In this document: piece by piece, positions 7,186 to 14,723 of the stretch
How positions within the stretch are numbered: position 1 is the first letter of the stretch
Layout of the letters: each line of letters starts with the position of its first letter
DNA from: JBBDSJ01 sp040905025
GTDB taxonomy: Bacteria > Pseudomonadota > Gammaproteobacteria > Methylohalomonadales > Methylohalomonadaceae
NCBI GenBank assembly: GCA_040905025.1
Contig: JBBDSJ010000133.1
Location: forward strand, 1 to 16,370
Direction of reading: 5' to 3'
Length of the DNA stretch: 16,370 bases
Notes under the pieces: generated by a model
What the model was told of the DNA's origin: nothing
Database searches by the model: none
What the model saw: only the letters and a program-made list of their open reading frames with translations
Made by a program: the position numbers and the translations under genes

Positions 7186-8155
7186 ATGAGTACTGAAAAC
7201 AACTCAGATGCGTCATCGAAGTCAGCTGAGCACTGGAACATAGGTGGTGCTGCACCGGGCTTCCAATATGTAACTGCAGCTAAAACAGCACTGGACGAAT
7301 TGGGGATCGAAGGGATCAGTTTTACTGTATTTGATCACCACTTTGGCATGAAGTGGGCAGGAGGCCGACCTCATGCATTTCAGCCGGGGCAGACCAAGGA
7401 GACATTCGCGGCGATGGTAAGGGAATATAATCGCCGTGGCATAGGATTTAACCTTAGTCTTCAGTAATCTGCTTATAGAAAAACAGCATCTTGGTGACAA
7501 GCGCTGTAACTGGATGCTGGAAAATTGCTACAGGCCCAGTAATGGCGTGATTGTTACCAGTCACGTCCTGGCTGAGTATATCAGGACTCATTATCCCGAC
7601 TACCGCCTGGTTCATTCACTGACCCATTTCAACAAGGAGCCGGAATATTATTATCAACACAGCGATCTTTATGATGTGTTTGTTCTGCCACCACATCTCA
7701 ATTACAGAGCACCTGTAATCAATGAGCTGCTGGAAAATCTCGGCCCTGAGCGTATCGAAATCCTGGTTAATGAAACCTGTTTCCGTGAGTGCAAGATACG
7801 CAGGGATCACTATTATCTTATAAGCAAGGCCTGCTTAGAGGATGACTGGGATTTGTGGGAGCAGCTGACAAATAATTACTGTCAGCGTGCCCATGCAGAA
7901 AGATTCTGCGGTTATGAAAATGCGACTGACGTCAAGCGAATCAAGAACTTCACTTTATCCCAAGAGGAAGTAAATAATCTGAAAGATCTGGGAATACGCA
8001 ATTTCAAGCTTGCCAACAGACAGGTGCCTAATCAGCAGTATATGAAATGGATGGAGTATTATATTATTGATCGGCTGGGGTTGTCTGCAACCTTCTATAT
8101 ATACGAGAATTACTATAAACCAGCATCGTTTTTCGCAGGCCAGATTCCAAACTGA
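7186..8155 (+). pseudogene. Peptidase-U32-like protein, split by a +1 frameshift
   Basis: Two frames make one family-length protein of about 322 residues. Frame 1 runs from ATG 7186 (TTGGAG nine bases upstream) through YNRRGIGFNL, then shifts at 7453-7457; frame 2 continues VFSNLLIEKQHLGDKRCNW and on to the stop at 8155. U32 hallmarks are an early AAPG, NGVIVTSHVLAEYIRTHYP in the middle, VNETCFREC (194-202 of the joined protein), and NFKLANRQ-Y (from 272), equivalent to the family's FKIEGR segment. Cys198, 202, 216, 232 and 241 could supply iron-sulfur ligands. It has no signal peptide, so it is cytoplasmic. U32 members include collagenase-like peptidases and the O2-independent hydroxylase proteins UbiU, UbiV and RlhA; which role applies here is unknown. 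The break may be a real mutation, a sequencing error, or recoding. Confidence 0.7.
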
Positions 8156-8496
8156 TTCATTGATTGAATTCGTGAAGTCTGCGTAAGTATCTCGTGTCGG
8201 CATATTCGTTGCCGAGTTGTCGAAGAAACGGGGTTGGATGATAGTATATTGAAACGGTTTGTCACCCCGCATGTCCGCTTTTCGCTCGTACCGGATGATC
8301 CTGGATCGGATGTGCCGGCAAACTTTCCCCAATCTAATTTTCCCTGTAATCATCTGAATTTGATGGATGTGAGTAAGCGGCTGACAGATTTTCTGCTGTA
8401 TATTGTTTGGCTGCGCATGGTGTATTATGAACATATAAAATTCCAGTTTCTGGAAGCTGATTAAATTCAGATCCAGCGTTTATACCGGAGAGATAT
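8156..8496. other. AT-rich intergenic stretch with no firm gene
   Basis: 341 bases between the U32-like gene and the MauJ-like gene. It is visibly richer in A and T than the flanking mau and ccm genes. It holds one doubtful ORF (8234-8464) and the GGAG ribosome site (8487-8490) of the next gene. No promoter, tRNA or terminator could be supported. Confidence 0.6.
8234..8464 (+). CDS. Doubtful small hypothetical protein
   Basis: A 76-residue open frame that must start at TTG and has no clear ribosome site. The C-terminal half, RLTDFLLYIVWLRMVYYEHI, is amphipathic or hydrophobic and could be a short membrane segment. It is in the same frame as the 3' part of the U32-like gene but separated from it by two stop codons, so it may be a remnant of something longer; the frame is open from 8168. 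Not recognised. Confidence 0.25.
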   Translation: MDDSILKRFVTPHVRFSLVPDDPGSDVPANFPQSNFPCNHLNLMDVSKRLTDFLLYIVWLRMVYYEHIKFQFLEAD

Positions 8497-9453
8497 ATGT
8501 GGTTTCCCTATTCGTTACCGACTTCATGGAAAATTGAGTGTGATCGCGCTCGTGCGCATGATGCGTTGGCTGATGACCAGGAAAGGGAGTTCCTGATAGG
8601 AATTCAATTGCGTAATCCGGTCTCACGTGAATGGAGCGTTGAGCTGCAATTACAGAAGCCCAGGTGGGAGTCACACCACGACCACAGCGGAGGCATTATC
8701 AAAGTCGGTTATTTCCCCGATGAAAATGAACGTCTTTCCGAGGTAGCCTGTAAACTGGAGGATACAAATATACGCAGCGCTGTGGACAGGAGCTACCAAC
8801 TTGTTTCGGATATGTTGAATTTCTGGTCCGCCAGCTATGGAAGAGGTTTTTCCATCGGTGGGCTGCGCATCGGAGATTTGAAACATGATGCTCGCTGGCG
8901 AGTATTACCGCATTGGCCCAGTGCCCAGACCTTCGAGCTGGCAAAGGTAGCAGCAGTTCCGAAAAGCCTGCTTGCGGCCGCGAATTTATACCGCGAAGGC
9001 CGCACGAGTACGAGTGATCGCTATCGGTTTCTTTGTTGTGAGGCAATACTGGGCAAGTGGAAGCGTGGTGAATCTCCTTTCGGCCAGAGGAGCGTGGCTC
9101 GAGAACTGACGCAGGGCCATGAACAGCCACCGGCAGAGACGGAACCTCGCGTAACGCAGGAAATAATGGTTATTTCTGGAATGCACGAAATCATGCCTGA
9201 TTTGGATGGGATAAAGCTGTCGGATCTTCCCGAACGGCTGGGGGCGTGGCATGCAGCCGCCGTTGAATATGTGCTTAACGGAAATATTGAAGACGAAGGC
9301 CGAACGGGCATTGACCGTGCGTCGGAATGGGCGGCTGTAGCCAATCTCGTCGATCTGACCGCACATCAGCTTTTGGCAGAGGCGATCGGAGATTGTACGA
9401 AGAAACAGGAAGGAGCCGACAACGAAGCATATATCGAAGCCAGTACGAATTAA
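8497..9453 (+). CDS. mauJ: MauJ-like methylamine utilization protein
   Basis: A 318-residue soluble protein without signal peptide or membrane helix. ATG 8497 follows CCGGAGAGA by six bases. I recognise it tentatively as MauJ from the general pattern (early REFLIGIQLRNP at 30-41, central RYRFLCCEAILGKWKRGES) and from its place after mauA. MauJ is found in mau operons of methylotrophs, and its function is not established. A small His-rich spot (SHHDHSGG, 59-66) and a Cys pair in FLCC are visible. There are no catalytic motifs that I recognise. If the assignment is wrong it should be read as an unknown cytoplasmic protein conserved with amine dehydrogenase genes. Confidence 0.6.
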   Translation: MWFPYSLPTSWKIECDRARAHDALADDQEREFLIGIQLRNPVSREWSVELQLQKPRWESHHDHSGGIIKVGYFPDENERLSEVACKLEDTNIRSAVDRSYQLVSDMLNFWSASYGRGFSIGGLRIGDLKHDARWRVLPHWPSAQTFELAKVAAVPKSLLAAANLYREGRTSTSDRYRFLCCEAILGKWKRGESPFGQRSVARELTQGHEQPPAETEPRVTQEIMVISGMHEIMPDLDGIKLSDLPERLGAWHAAAVEYVLNGNIEDEGRTGIDRASEWAAVANLVDLTAHQLLAEAIGDCTKKQEGADNEAYIEASTN

Positions 9454-9459
9454 TTCCCC

Positions 9460-9479
9460 TTACCGGCATCAAACGGTAA
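9460..9479 (+). promoter_or_regulatory. Small inverted repeat before the cytochrome gene
   Basis: TTACCG (9460-9465) pairs with CGGTAA (9474-9479) across eight bases, followed by GCGGGTTTT. It lies between the MauJ-like stop and the ribosome site of the monoheme cytochrome. It could be a weak terminator or mRNA-stabilising hairpin; the T run is short and offset, so the call is weak. Confidence 0.25.
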
Positions 9480-9511
9480 CTGCGGGTTTTGAAACTTAGG
9501 AGATTGTGCAA

Positions 9512-10012
9512 ATGAATCATCATGAAAACGGTAGTTCTATCAAGGTGTTGTTGGGCCTCAGGTTGCTGGTAGGTTTATTGTTGTGTGCCGTGCAATTACC
9601 CGTTTTGGCGGATGCTCCGGATGAGCAGAAACTTGAAGCCATGATGCAGCAGGGCAAGGAGATTTATGGAAAGACATGCGTGGCTTGCCATCAGTCCGAT
9701 GGCATGGGAATACCGGGAAATTTCCCGCCACTGGTTGATGGCGCCCCCTTTGAGGCCAGCCTGGCTATAACAGATCCATTGGAAAAGCTCGGCCTATGGA
9801 AAGATGGTGTTATGACCCTTGGCGAGGATAGACTGAAATACATTACTTATGTGGTAGTTAACGGTATGCCGGGGACACGCATGTTTGCCTTCGGGCCAAC
9901 ACTCTCAAACGAAGAGATAGCTGCCGTGGTTACCTATATGAGAAATGCCTGGGGTAATAATATGGGAGATATGGCTACACCCGAACTGGTCGAACGTATG
10001 CGACGCAGATAA
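9512..10012 (+). CDS. Periplasmic monoheme cytochrome c
   Basis: A 166-residue class I c-type cytochrome. A signal peptide with a hydrophobic core (about 12-31) is cleaved after VLA at residue 33. One heme site, CVACH, is at 56-60. The likely axial Met is Met124 in GMPGTRMFAFG (Met119 is the alternative), and the C-terminal helix contains IAAVVTYMRNAWGN, typical of small cytochromes serving periplasmic dehydrogenases. The start is ATG 9512, nine bases after AGGAG (9498-9502); a GTG at 9506 is too close to that site. In A. faecalis the gene orf-2 near aauA also encodes a small monoheme cytochrome, so this is the best candidate in the window for the electron acceptor of the amine dehydrogenase, standing in for amicyanin (inference). 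Confidence 0.88.
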   Translation: MNHHENGSSIKVLLGLRLLVGLLLCAVQLPVLADAPDEQKLEAMMQQGKEIYGKTCVACHQSDGMGIPGNFPPLVDGAPFEASLAITDPLEKLGLWKDGVMTLGEDRLKYITYVVVNGMPGTRMFAFGPTLSNEEIAAVVTYMRNAWGNNMGDMATPELVERMRRR

Positions 10013-10128
10013 TACTGGCAGGTAACAATTGTGTGTAAGCGAAGTCGACCAGGTTGGAAGACTGGAATGAGCTGGATGTAGTGTGCTTGCATATCATTCA
10101 ATCTGCTATATGCAATCATAAACATGGC

Positions 10129-11157
10129 GTGACGTGGTTGCTGAACAATGTTCTAGTGCCAGCTGTCTTAATGCAGGCAGCCTTGCTTTTTACCGCTGAT
10201 ATACAAGCTCAGGACAAGCAAGTGAGGGACAGGAGGCTGCAATGCATGGCCTGCCATGTAGGACCGGATCGCGTAGCTTTCGACCCGGTAACCGGCAAGA
10301 AGCAGAACATCAGGATTGATATGGACAAATTCCATGCAGGTGATCATGGCGAAACGCATTGCCTGGAGTGTCACGAGGAGGGATTCGAAACCTATCCGCA
10401 TTCCTCCATGAAGACATTGACCTGTATGGAATGCCATCCCAGGGAAGACGAGGGAGCGGAGGATGACGAGCCATACGAGTTCGATCGTATAGAAAGGGAA
10501 TACGAGCAGACTGTTCACTATACGGAATACAAGGATGAACCGGAATATTGTTGCGGTACTTCAATCGCGGCGCGAGAACGTGGTGCGACAATCGAGGTGG
10601 GCAGTCCGGGGGATGTGGAGAGATTCACCTGCGAGCATTGCCACGATCCACACTATTTCAAGGCAACCGAGGATATCGGAAAGGCCCACCTGATTATGGA
10701 GAATGATAACGGTCCCTGCCTGGAATGTCATAAGGATGAGGCATCCCCCCGGTCGCTGTCGGATCCGGCCGAGCCCAGTATGGTCGGATCACATGATTAT
10801 CTGCCGCATGTAGAGCTGCATCTGGAAAATACACGCTGTATTGACTGCCACACCACGGTTACAGAGGAAACGGTAACACATGATTTGCCTGAAGGCATGG
10901 AAGCCGATCAGGGCTGCAATACGTGTCACAGTATCGATTCGATAATGGTACGGAGACTCTATCGTTACGAGGATGAGCCAGGCAGAACGCTGGGGTTTCA
11001 TAATTCGGTCATGCTTTCAGACAGCTATACCATGGGAGCTCTCAGACATCGTCTTGCCGACTGGACCGGATATGTCATGGTGGGGCTGAGTACTCTGGTC
11101 ATTCTTGTACATGGCGGCCTGCGCATTATCTCCCGACGAAAACGTAAAGATGAATAG
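10129..11157 (+). CDS. Membrane-anchored seven-heme cytochrome c
   Basis: The protein contains seven CXXCH heme sites in order: CMACH, CLECH, CMECH, CEHCH, CLECH, CIDCH, CNTCH. An N-terminal hydrophobic segment (VLVPAVLMQAALLFTADIQA) is a signal peptide or anchor, and a C-terminal helix (WTGYVMVGLSTLVILVHGGL) is followed by a basic tail RRKRKDE, giving a periplasmic heme domain held in the membrane with the tail in the cytoplasm. An unusual YCCGTS lies between hemes 3 and 4. Start uncertain: no clear ribosome site exists. GTG 10129 gives a compact leader; GTG 10081 and TTG 10054 are in-frame alternatives. It probably relays electrons between periplasmic donors and the membrane quinone pool or an oxidase. 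I do not recognise it as NapC, NrfH or another named family. Confidence 0.85.
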   Translation: MTWLLNNVLVPAVLMQAALLFTADIQAQDKQVRDRRLQCMACHVGPDRVAFDPVTGKKQNIRIDMDKFHAGDHGETHCLECHEEGFETYPHSSMKTLTCMECHPREDEGAEDDEPYEFDRIEREYEQTVHYTEYKDEPEYCCGTSIAARERGATIEVGSPGDVERFTCEHCHDPHYFKATEDIGKAHLIMENDNGPCLECHKDEASPRSLSDPAEPSMVGSHDYLPHVELHLENTRCIDCHTTVTEETVTHDLPEGMEADQGCNTCHSIDSIMVRRLYRYEDEPGRTLGFHNSVMLSDSYTMGALRHRLADWTGYVMVGLSTLVILVHGGLRIISRRKRKDE

Positions 11158-11195
11158 ATGGGACTTCTTATAAGCCTGCGTATATTGAACATGAC

Positions 11196-12239
11196 ATGTA
11201 TTGCATAAAATTCATATTGTTCTGGATGCTTGCCCTTGTAGTGCTTTACTCTTCGGCGACAGATATCGAGGAGCTGCGTGAGAAGGCAAATAGCATCTTT
11301 CAACCGATACCCGAGGATCCGCCGGAAATACAAGGTAATCCTTCAAATCCGGCCAAGGTGGAGCTGGGTACCAAACTATTTTTCGATCCCAGGCTGTCGC
11401 GAAGCGGAGCCATAAGCTGTGCTTCGTGCCATAACCCGGGAACGGGGTGGGCCGACAATATACCGACCTCCATTGGTCACGGCTGGCAGATCGGATCACG
11501 CAACGCTCCGACAGTATTGAACAGTGTTTTTAATATCGCGATGTTCTGGGACGGACGTGCGCCCGATCTGAAAAGTCAGGCGAAAGAACCTATTCAGATG
11601 TCCATAGAAATGAATAATACGCCCGAAAGGGTCGTGGCCACGATGAGCAGCATTCCCGAATATGTAAAGCTTTTCCATGAGGCATTCCCGGAGGATGAGC
11701 CGGTAACTTTCGATAATGTGGCGCGTGCGATCGAGGTCTTCGAAGCAACCTTGATCACACCGAATGCGCCTTTTGACCGGTTTTTGCGCGGAGATGACAA
11801 TGCCATGACCGAACGCGAACTGCGTGGACTGGATCGATTCATTGGCCATAGCTGTGTCGCTTGTCATAGGGGAATCAATGTCGGGGGTAACGCCTTCTTT
11901 CCATTCGGGATGCGAAATGCGCCCGATGAAACCATCCGTCCTCCGGATGATAAGGGGCTGGCAAAAGTGACGGGTAGAAAACTTCTTCATGAATTTCATT
12001 TTCGTGTTGCTCCGTTAAGAAATGTCGCCCTCACAGCTCCCTATTTTCATAGTGGCCAGGTATGGGATTTGGAGGAATCCATACGCATCATGGCCAAGAG
12101 CCAGCTTGATGCGACACTATCCGAGCAGGATGTCTGGGATATTGTGATCTTCTTGCATGCGCTTACAGGCGATCAACCGGAGATCACTGTCCCGGTGCTG
12201 CCTCCCAGCACGGCAGATACTCCGCGCCCGCAATACTGA
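11196..12239 (+). CDS. Diheme cytochrome c peroxidase / MauG-family protein
   Basis: 347 residues with a hydrophobic leader (about 5-20). Heme sites are CASCH (75-79) and CVACH (220-224). By spacing to the Pseudomonas cytochrome c peroxidase, His95 equals His71 (ligand of the peroxidatic heme in the resting state), Trp118 equals Trp94 between the hemes, His285 equals His261 and Met299 (IRIMAKS) equals the axial Met275 of the electron-transfer heme. MauG, which completes TTQ in methylamine dehydrogenase, has Tyr294 in place of that Met. The sequence therefore looks like a bacterial peroxidase although it sits where a mauG would be expected. It could detoxify the hydrogen peroxide made during TTQ formation or drive a variant TTQ maturation. 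No good ribosome site precedes the ATG. Confidence 0.88.
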   Translation: MYCIKFILFWMLALVVLYSSATDIEELREKANSIFQPIPEDPPEIQGNPSNPAKVELGTKLFFDPRLSRSGAISCASCHNPGTGWADNIPTSIGHGWQIGSRNAPTVLNSVFNIAMFWDGRAPDLKSQAKEPIQMSIEMNNTPERVVATMSSIPEYVKLFHEAFPEDEPVTFDNVARAIEVFEATLITPNAPFDRFLRGDDNAMTERELRGLDRFIGHSCVACHRGINVGGNAFFPFGMRNAPDETIRPPDDKGLAKVTGRKLLHEFHFRVAPLRNVALTAPYFHSGQVWDLEESIRIMAKSQLDATLSEQDVWDIVIFLHALTGDQPEITVPVLPPSTADTPRPQY

Positions 12240-12426
12240 CGACCGTCGCGCAAGGCCCAATATTCTCATGACAGTCATAACCCGATATGGTGGTCCATTT
12301 GTCCCATGGGGGTGTGGCGCCACTCTTGTGGCGATCAAGGGAAGCCGTGCTTTTCAGCCTTTTTCCCCTGAGCGTACCCCGGTGGCTATTGCATGCCGAG
12401 ACGTTGTTGAACTATAGCCAGACATA
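12240..12426. other. Intergenic region between the peroxidase gene and ccmA
   Basis: 187 bases without a supported gene. The perfect palindrome GTGGCGCCAC (12314-12323), followed by a second GTGGCG at 12329, is the only structure that stands out and could be a regulator site. No convincing terminator or promoter was found. Confidence 0.4.
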
Positions 12427-13056
12427 ATGCTGGAAGCCGTCGATATATCCTGCCTGAAAGGATACCGTCTGTTATTCAGTGGTCTGGGGTTTCGGCTGGA
12501 ATCGGGTGAAATGCTGCACATCGCCGGGCCTAATGGCGCCGGTAAGACCAGTCTGCTAAGAATACTGTGCGGCTTGGCAATGCCGGACTCGGGTGAAGTC
12601 TGCTGGCAGGGCTGCGGTATCGGCCGGAATCGGGACGGCTTTCACCGTTCGTTGTACTATCTGGGGCACGCGCCGGCGCTTTCTCGCGATCTTACGGTGC
12701 TGGAAAATATGCAGCACGCCTGTCTTGTGGCGGGCGATGACGTGGGCCGTACCGACTGTATGCAGGCGCTGGAGCAGTCAGGGCTGGGCGATTGCATGCA
12801 CCTGCCGGTGCGCTTGCTGTCAGAGGGGCAGCGTCGGCAGGCGGCACTGTCGCGCCTGTATCTGTCCGGCTGCAGGCGACTGTGGCTGCTGGACGAGCCA
12901 TTCAGTGTCCTGGATGACGTGGCCACACAGGAACTCGGCAGGCTGTTGTGCGCGCAATGCCATGCCGGTGGGATAGTGATCCTGACCACGCACCGGCCTG
13001 TAATACTCGAGCGGCAGCCCCGGGTCGTGACATTGGGAGACGGGGCTGGTAAATGA
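12427..13056 (+). CDS. ccmA: Cytochrome c maturation ABC ATPase CcmA
   Basis: The 209-residue ATP-binding subunit of the CcmAB(CD) complex, which releases holo-CcmE (heme chaperone) for heme attachment to apocytochromes. Walker A GPNGAGKT is at 34-41, the ABC signature LSEGQ at 131-135, Walker B LWLLDEP at 152-158, and the H-loop His in TTHRP at 189. The length is normal for CcmA. There is no obvious ribosome site before ATG 12427, but the start matches the family N-terminus (MLEA...). First of four genes coupled by ATGA overlaps. It would serve the ten heme sites encoded just upstream. Confidence 0.95.
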   Translation: MLEAVDISCLKGYRLLFSGLGFRLESGEMLHIAGPNGAGKTSLLRILCGLAMPDSGEVCWQGCGIGRNRDGFHRSLYYLGHAPALSRDLTVLENMQHACLVAGDDVGRTDCMQALEQSGLGDCMHLPVRLLSEGQRRQAALSRLYLSGCRRLWLLDEPFSVLDDVATQELGRLLCAQCHAGGIVILTTHRPVILERQPRVVTLGDGAGK

Positions 13057-13730
13057 ATATGGTGGCAATCTTTGCGCGTGTCCTGTATCGGGATCTGAAA
13101 CTCGCGTGGCGTGGCCGGACGGAGCCGCTACTGACCCTGGCGTTCTTTGTGCTTACAGGATGCCTGTTTGCATTCGGAACCGGTGCCGACACCGATCAGC
13201 TGCGCATACTGGCGCCGGGCATAATCTGGGTTACCACCCTGCTGGCGGTACTCTTGTCGATGCACCGCGTGTTCGCCCGGGATTATGCCGACGGCACACT
13301 GGAACAGATTCTGCTGTCACCGGAACCCGCCACCCTGCTGGTGCTTGCAAAGATACTGGCGCACTGGATTGCCACAGGTTTGCCCGTGATAGTGATCACG
13401 CCCGCCCTCGGTTTGCTGTTCGACATGGAGTATGGGGTCATGGGCATACTCATCTGTACACTGTTGCTGGGTACGCCCCTCCTGGTGCTGCTCGGGGCCG
13501 TGGGCGTCGCCCTGACGCTCGGATTGCGCGGAGGCGGCGTGCTCCTAGCGATACTGATTCTGCCCCTGTTTGTCCCCGTGCTCATCTTCGGCAGCGGGGC
13601 AGTCGAAGCATATCGCGCAGCCATGGGCGCCCAGGCCCACCTGCTTTTACTGGCCGCCGGTCTCCTGCTAGGCCTGGCACTGGTACCAATTGCCTGCGTT
13701 ACCGCTTTACGGATATCACTGGACTCATGA
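13053..13730 (+). CDS. ccmB: Cytochrome c maturation permease CcmB
   Basis: A 225-residue membrane protein with about six transmembrane segments, the membrane partner of CcmA. Characteristic parts are RDLKLAWRGRTEPLLTLAFF near the start and RDYADGTLEQILLSP (72-86). The start ATG overlaps the ccmA stop by four bases (ATGA), implying translational coupling. The length is usual for the family. Confidence 0.95.
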   Translation: MNMVAIFARVLYRDLKLAWRGRTEPLLTLAFFVLTGCLFAFGTGADTDQLRILAPGIIWVTTLLAVLLSMHRVFARDYADGTLEQILLSPEPATLLVLAKILAHWIATGLPVIVITPALGLLFDMEYGVMGILICTLLLGTPLLVLLGAVGVALTLGLRGGGVLLAILILPLFVPVLIFGSGAVEAYRAAMGAQAHLLLLAAGLLLGLALVPIACVTALRISLDS

Positions 13731-14506
13731 CGGCAAGTGCAAGAGACAGTAGTAGTCCTCGCGGAAGTTTGCTGCGATTCTCTGCACCTGCCGGGTTTTA
13801 CCCCCTGGCGGGAATGCTCGCGCCGTGGTTTGCCGGTGCGGCTGCGGTACTGGCGGTCGCCGGGCTGTGGATCGCTTTCCTCGTCGCTCCTGCCGACTAC
13901 CGGCAGGATGAGGTTTATCGCATCGTCTTTCTGCATGTGCCCGCTGCCTGGATGTCGATGTTCATTTATATCGTCATGGGGTTCTGGGCTGCTGTCGGTC
14001 TTGTCATGCGAACGCGGCTGTCACATATGATGATGCGGGCGCTGGCACCTACGGGCACCTTGTTCTGTTTCCTTGCATTGTGGAGCGGGGCGTTATGGGG
14101 CAAGCCCACTTGGGGAACCTACTGGGTATGGGATGCTCGCCTGACGTCACAGCTGCTCCTCCTGTTTCTCTACCTGGGTTTCCTTGCCCTCACCCACGCC
14201 ATCGAGGACCAGCGGCGGGCGGACCGTGCGGGAGCCATGATTGCGCTCGTCGGTGTGGTCAATGTGCCGATCATCTATTTTTCCGTCTACTGGTGGAATA
14301 CCCTGCATCAGGGTGCCTCCATAACACCGACAGGGGGAGCATCGATGCCCGACTCCATGCTCGCGGGAATTCTGATCATGACGCTTGCGGCATGGAGTTA
14401 CAGCATAGCCGCAGCATTCTGGCGCCTGCGCGACCACATACTCAGGCGCGAACGGCACGCCGAGTGGGTTTTCGCCGAGATTAACGAGACGGACAGGCGT
14501 ACATGA
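13727..14506 (+). CDS. ccmC: Heme-handling protein CcmC
   Basis: 259 residues and six transmembrane helices. The tryptophan-rich WWD segment WGTYWVWDARLTS lies at 129-141, flanked by the conserved His70 (FLHVPAAW) and His194 (NTLHQG) that ligate heme in the family. CcmC loads heme onto CcmE at the periplasmic face. The start is the ATG overlapping ccmB by four bases; the frame is open far upstream to 13106, but that part lies over ccmB and is only a shadow. Confidence 0.95.
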   Translation: MTASARDSSSPRGSLLRFSAPAGFYPLAGMLAPWFAGAAAVLAVAGLWIAFLVAPADYRQDEVYRIVFLHVPAAWMSMFIYIVMGFWAAVGLVMRTRLSHMMMRALAPTGTLFCFLALWSGALWGKPTWGTYWVWDARLTSQLLLLFLYLGFLALTHAIEDQRRADRAGAMIALVGVVNVPIIYFSVYWWNTLHQGASITPTGGASMPDSMLAGILIMTLAAWSYSIAAAFWRLRDHILRRERHAEWVFAEINETDRRT

Positions 14507-14700
14507 TGCAATGGGAATCCTGGAATGCCTTCTGGAGCATGGGTGGGGCAGCACCCTATGTCTGGGGTAGTTACGGGGTAGCGCTGTTGTTATTTGCCGT
14601 CGAGTTGTACCTGCTTCGGAGTCGTCACCGCCGAACCCTGCTGCAAATACGAGCGATGCGCCGGTTCAGGAAAATCGACACGGAACAATGGCGGGATTGA
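14503..14700 (+). CDS. ccmD: Small CcmD membrane protein
   Basis: 65 residues with one transmembrane helix (about 18-38) and a basic, Arg-rich cytoplasmic tail (RSRHRRTLLQ, RRFRK). This matches CcmD, which helps release holo-CcmE from CcmABC. It overlaps ccmC by four bases. The expected next genes ccmE, ccmF, ccmG and ccmH do not follow: an IS256-family remnant begins about 24 bases after the stop codon. Confidence 0.9.
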   Translation: MMQWESWNAFWSMGGAAPYVWGSYGVALLLFAVELYLLRSRHRRTLLQIRAMRRFRKIDTEQWRD

Positions 14701-14723
14701 TCGGGCACATTGGTAGTCTGCGA

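Noticed and set aside
11196..12239. Naming the diheme protein mauG
   Set aside because: The Tyr ligand that defines MauG is Met299 here and the peroxidase His is present, so only a family-level name is supported.
12389..12418. TTGCAT-18-TATAGC as a ccmA promoter
   Set aside because: The transcript would start at the ccmA start codon, and the boxes match consensus poorly.
13106..13726. In-frame 5' extension of ccmC by 207 codons
   Set aside because: It overlaps ccmB entirely and encodes His/Arg-rich shadow sequence; the ATGA overlap at 13727 is the natural start.
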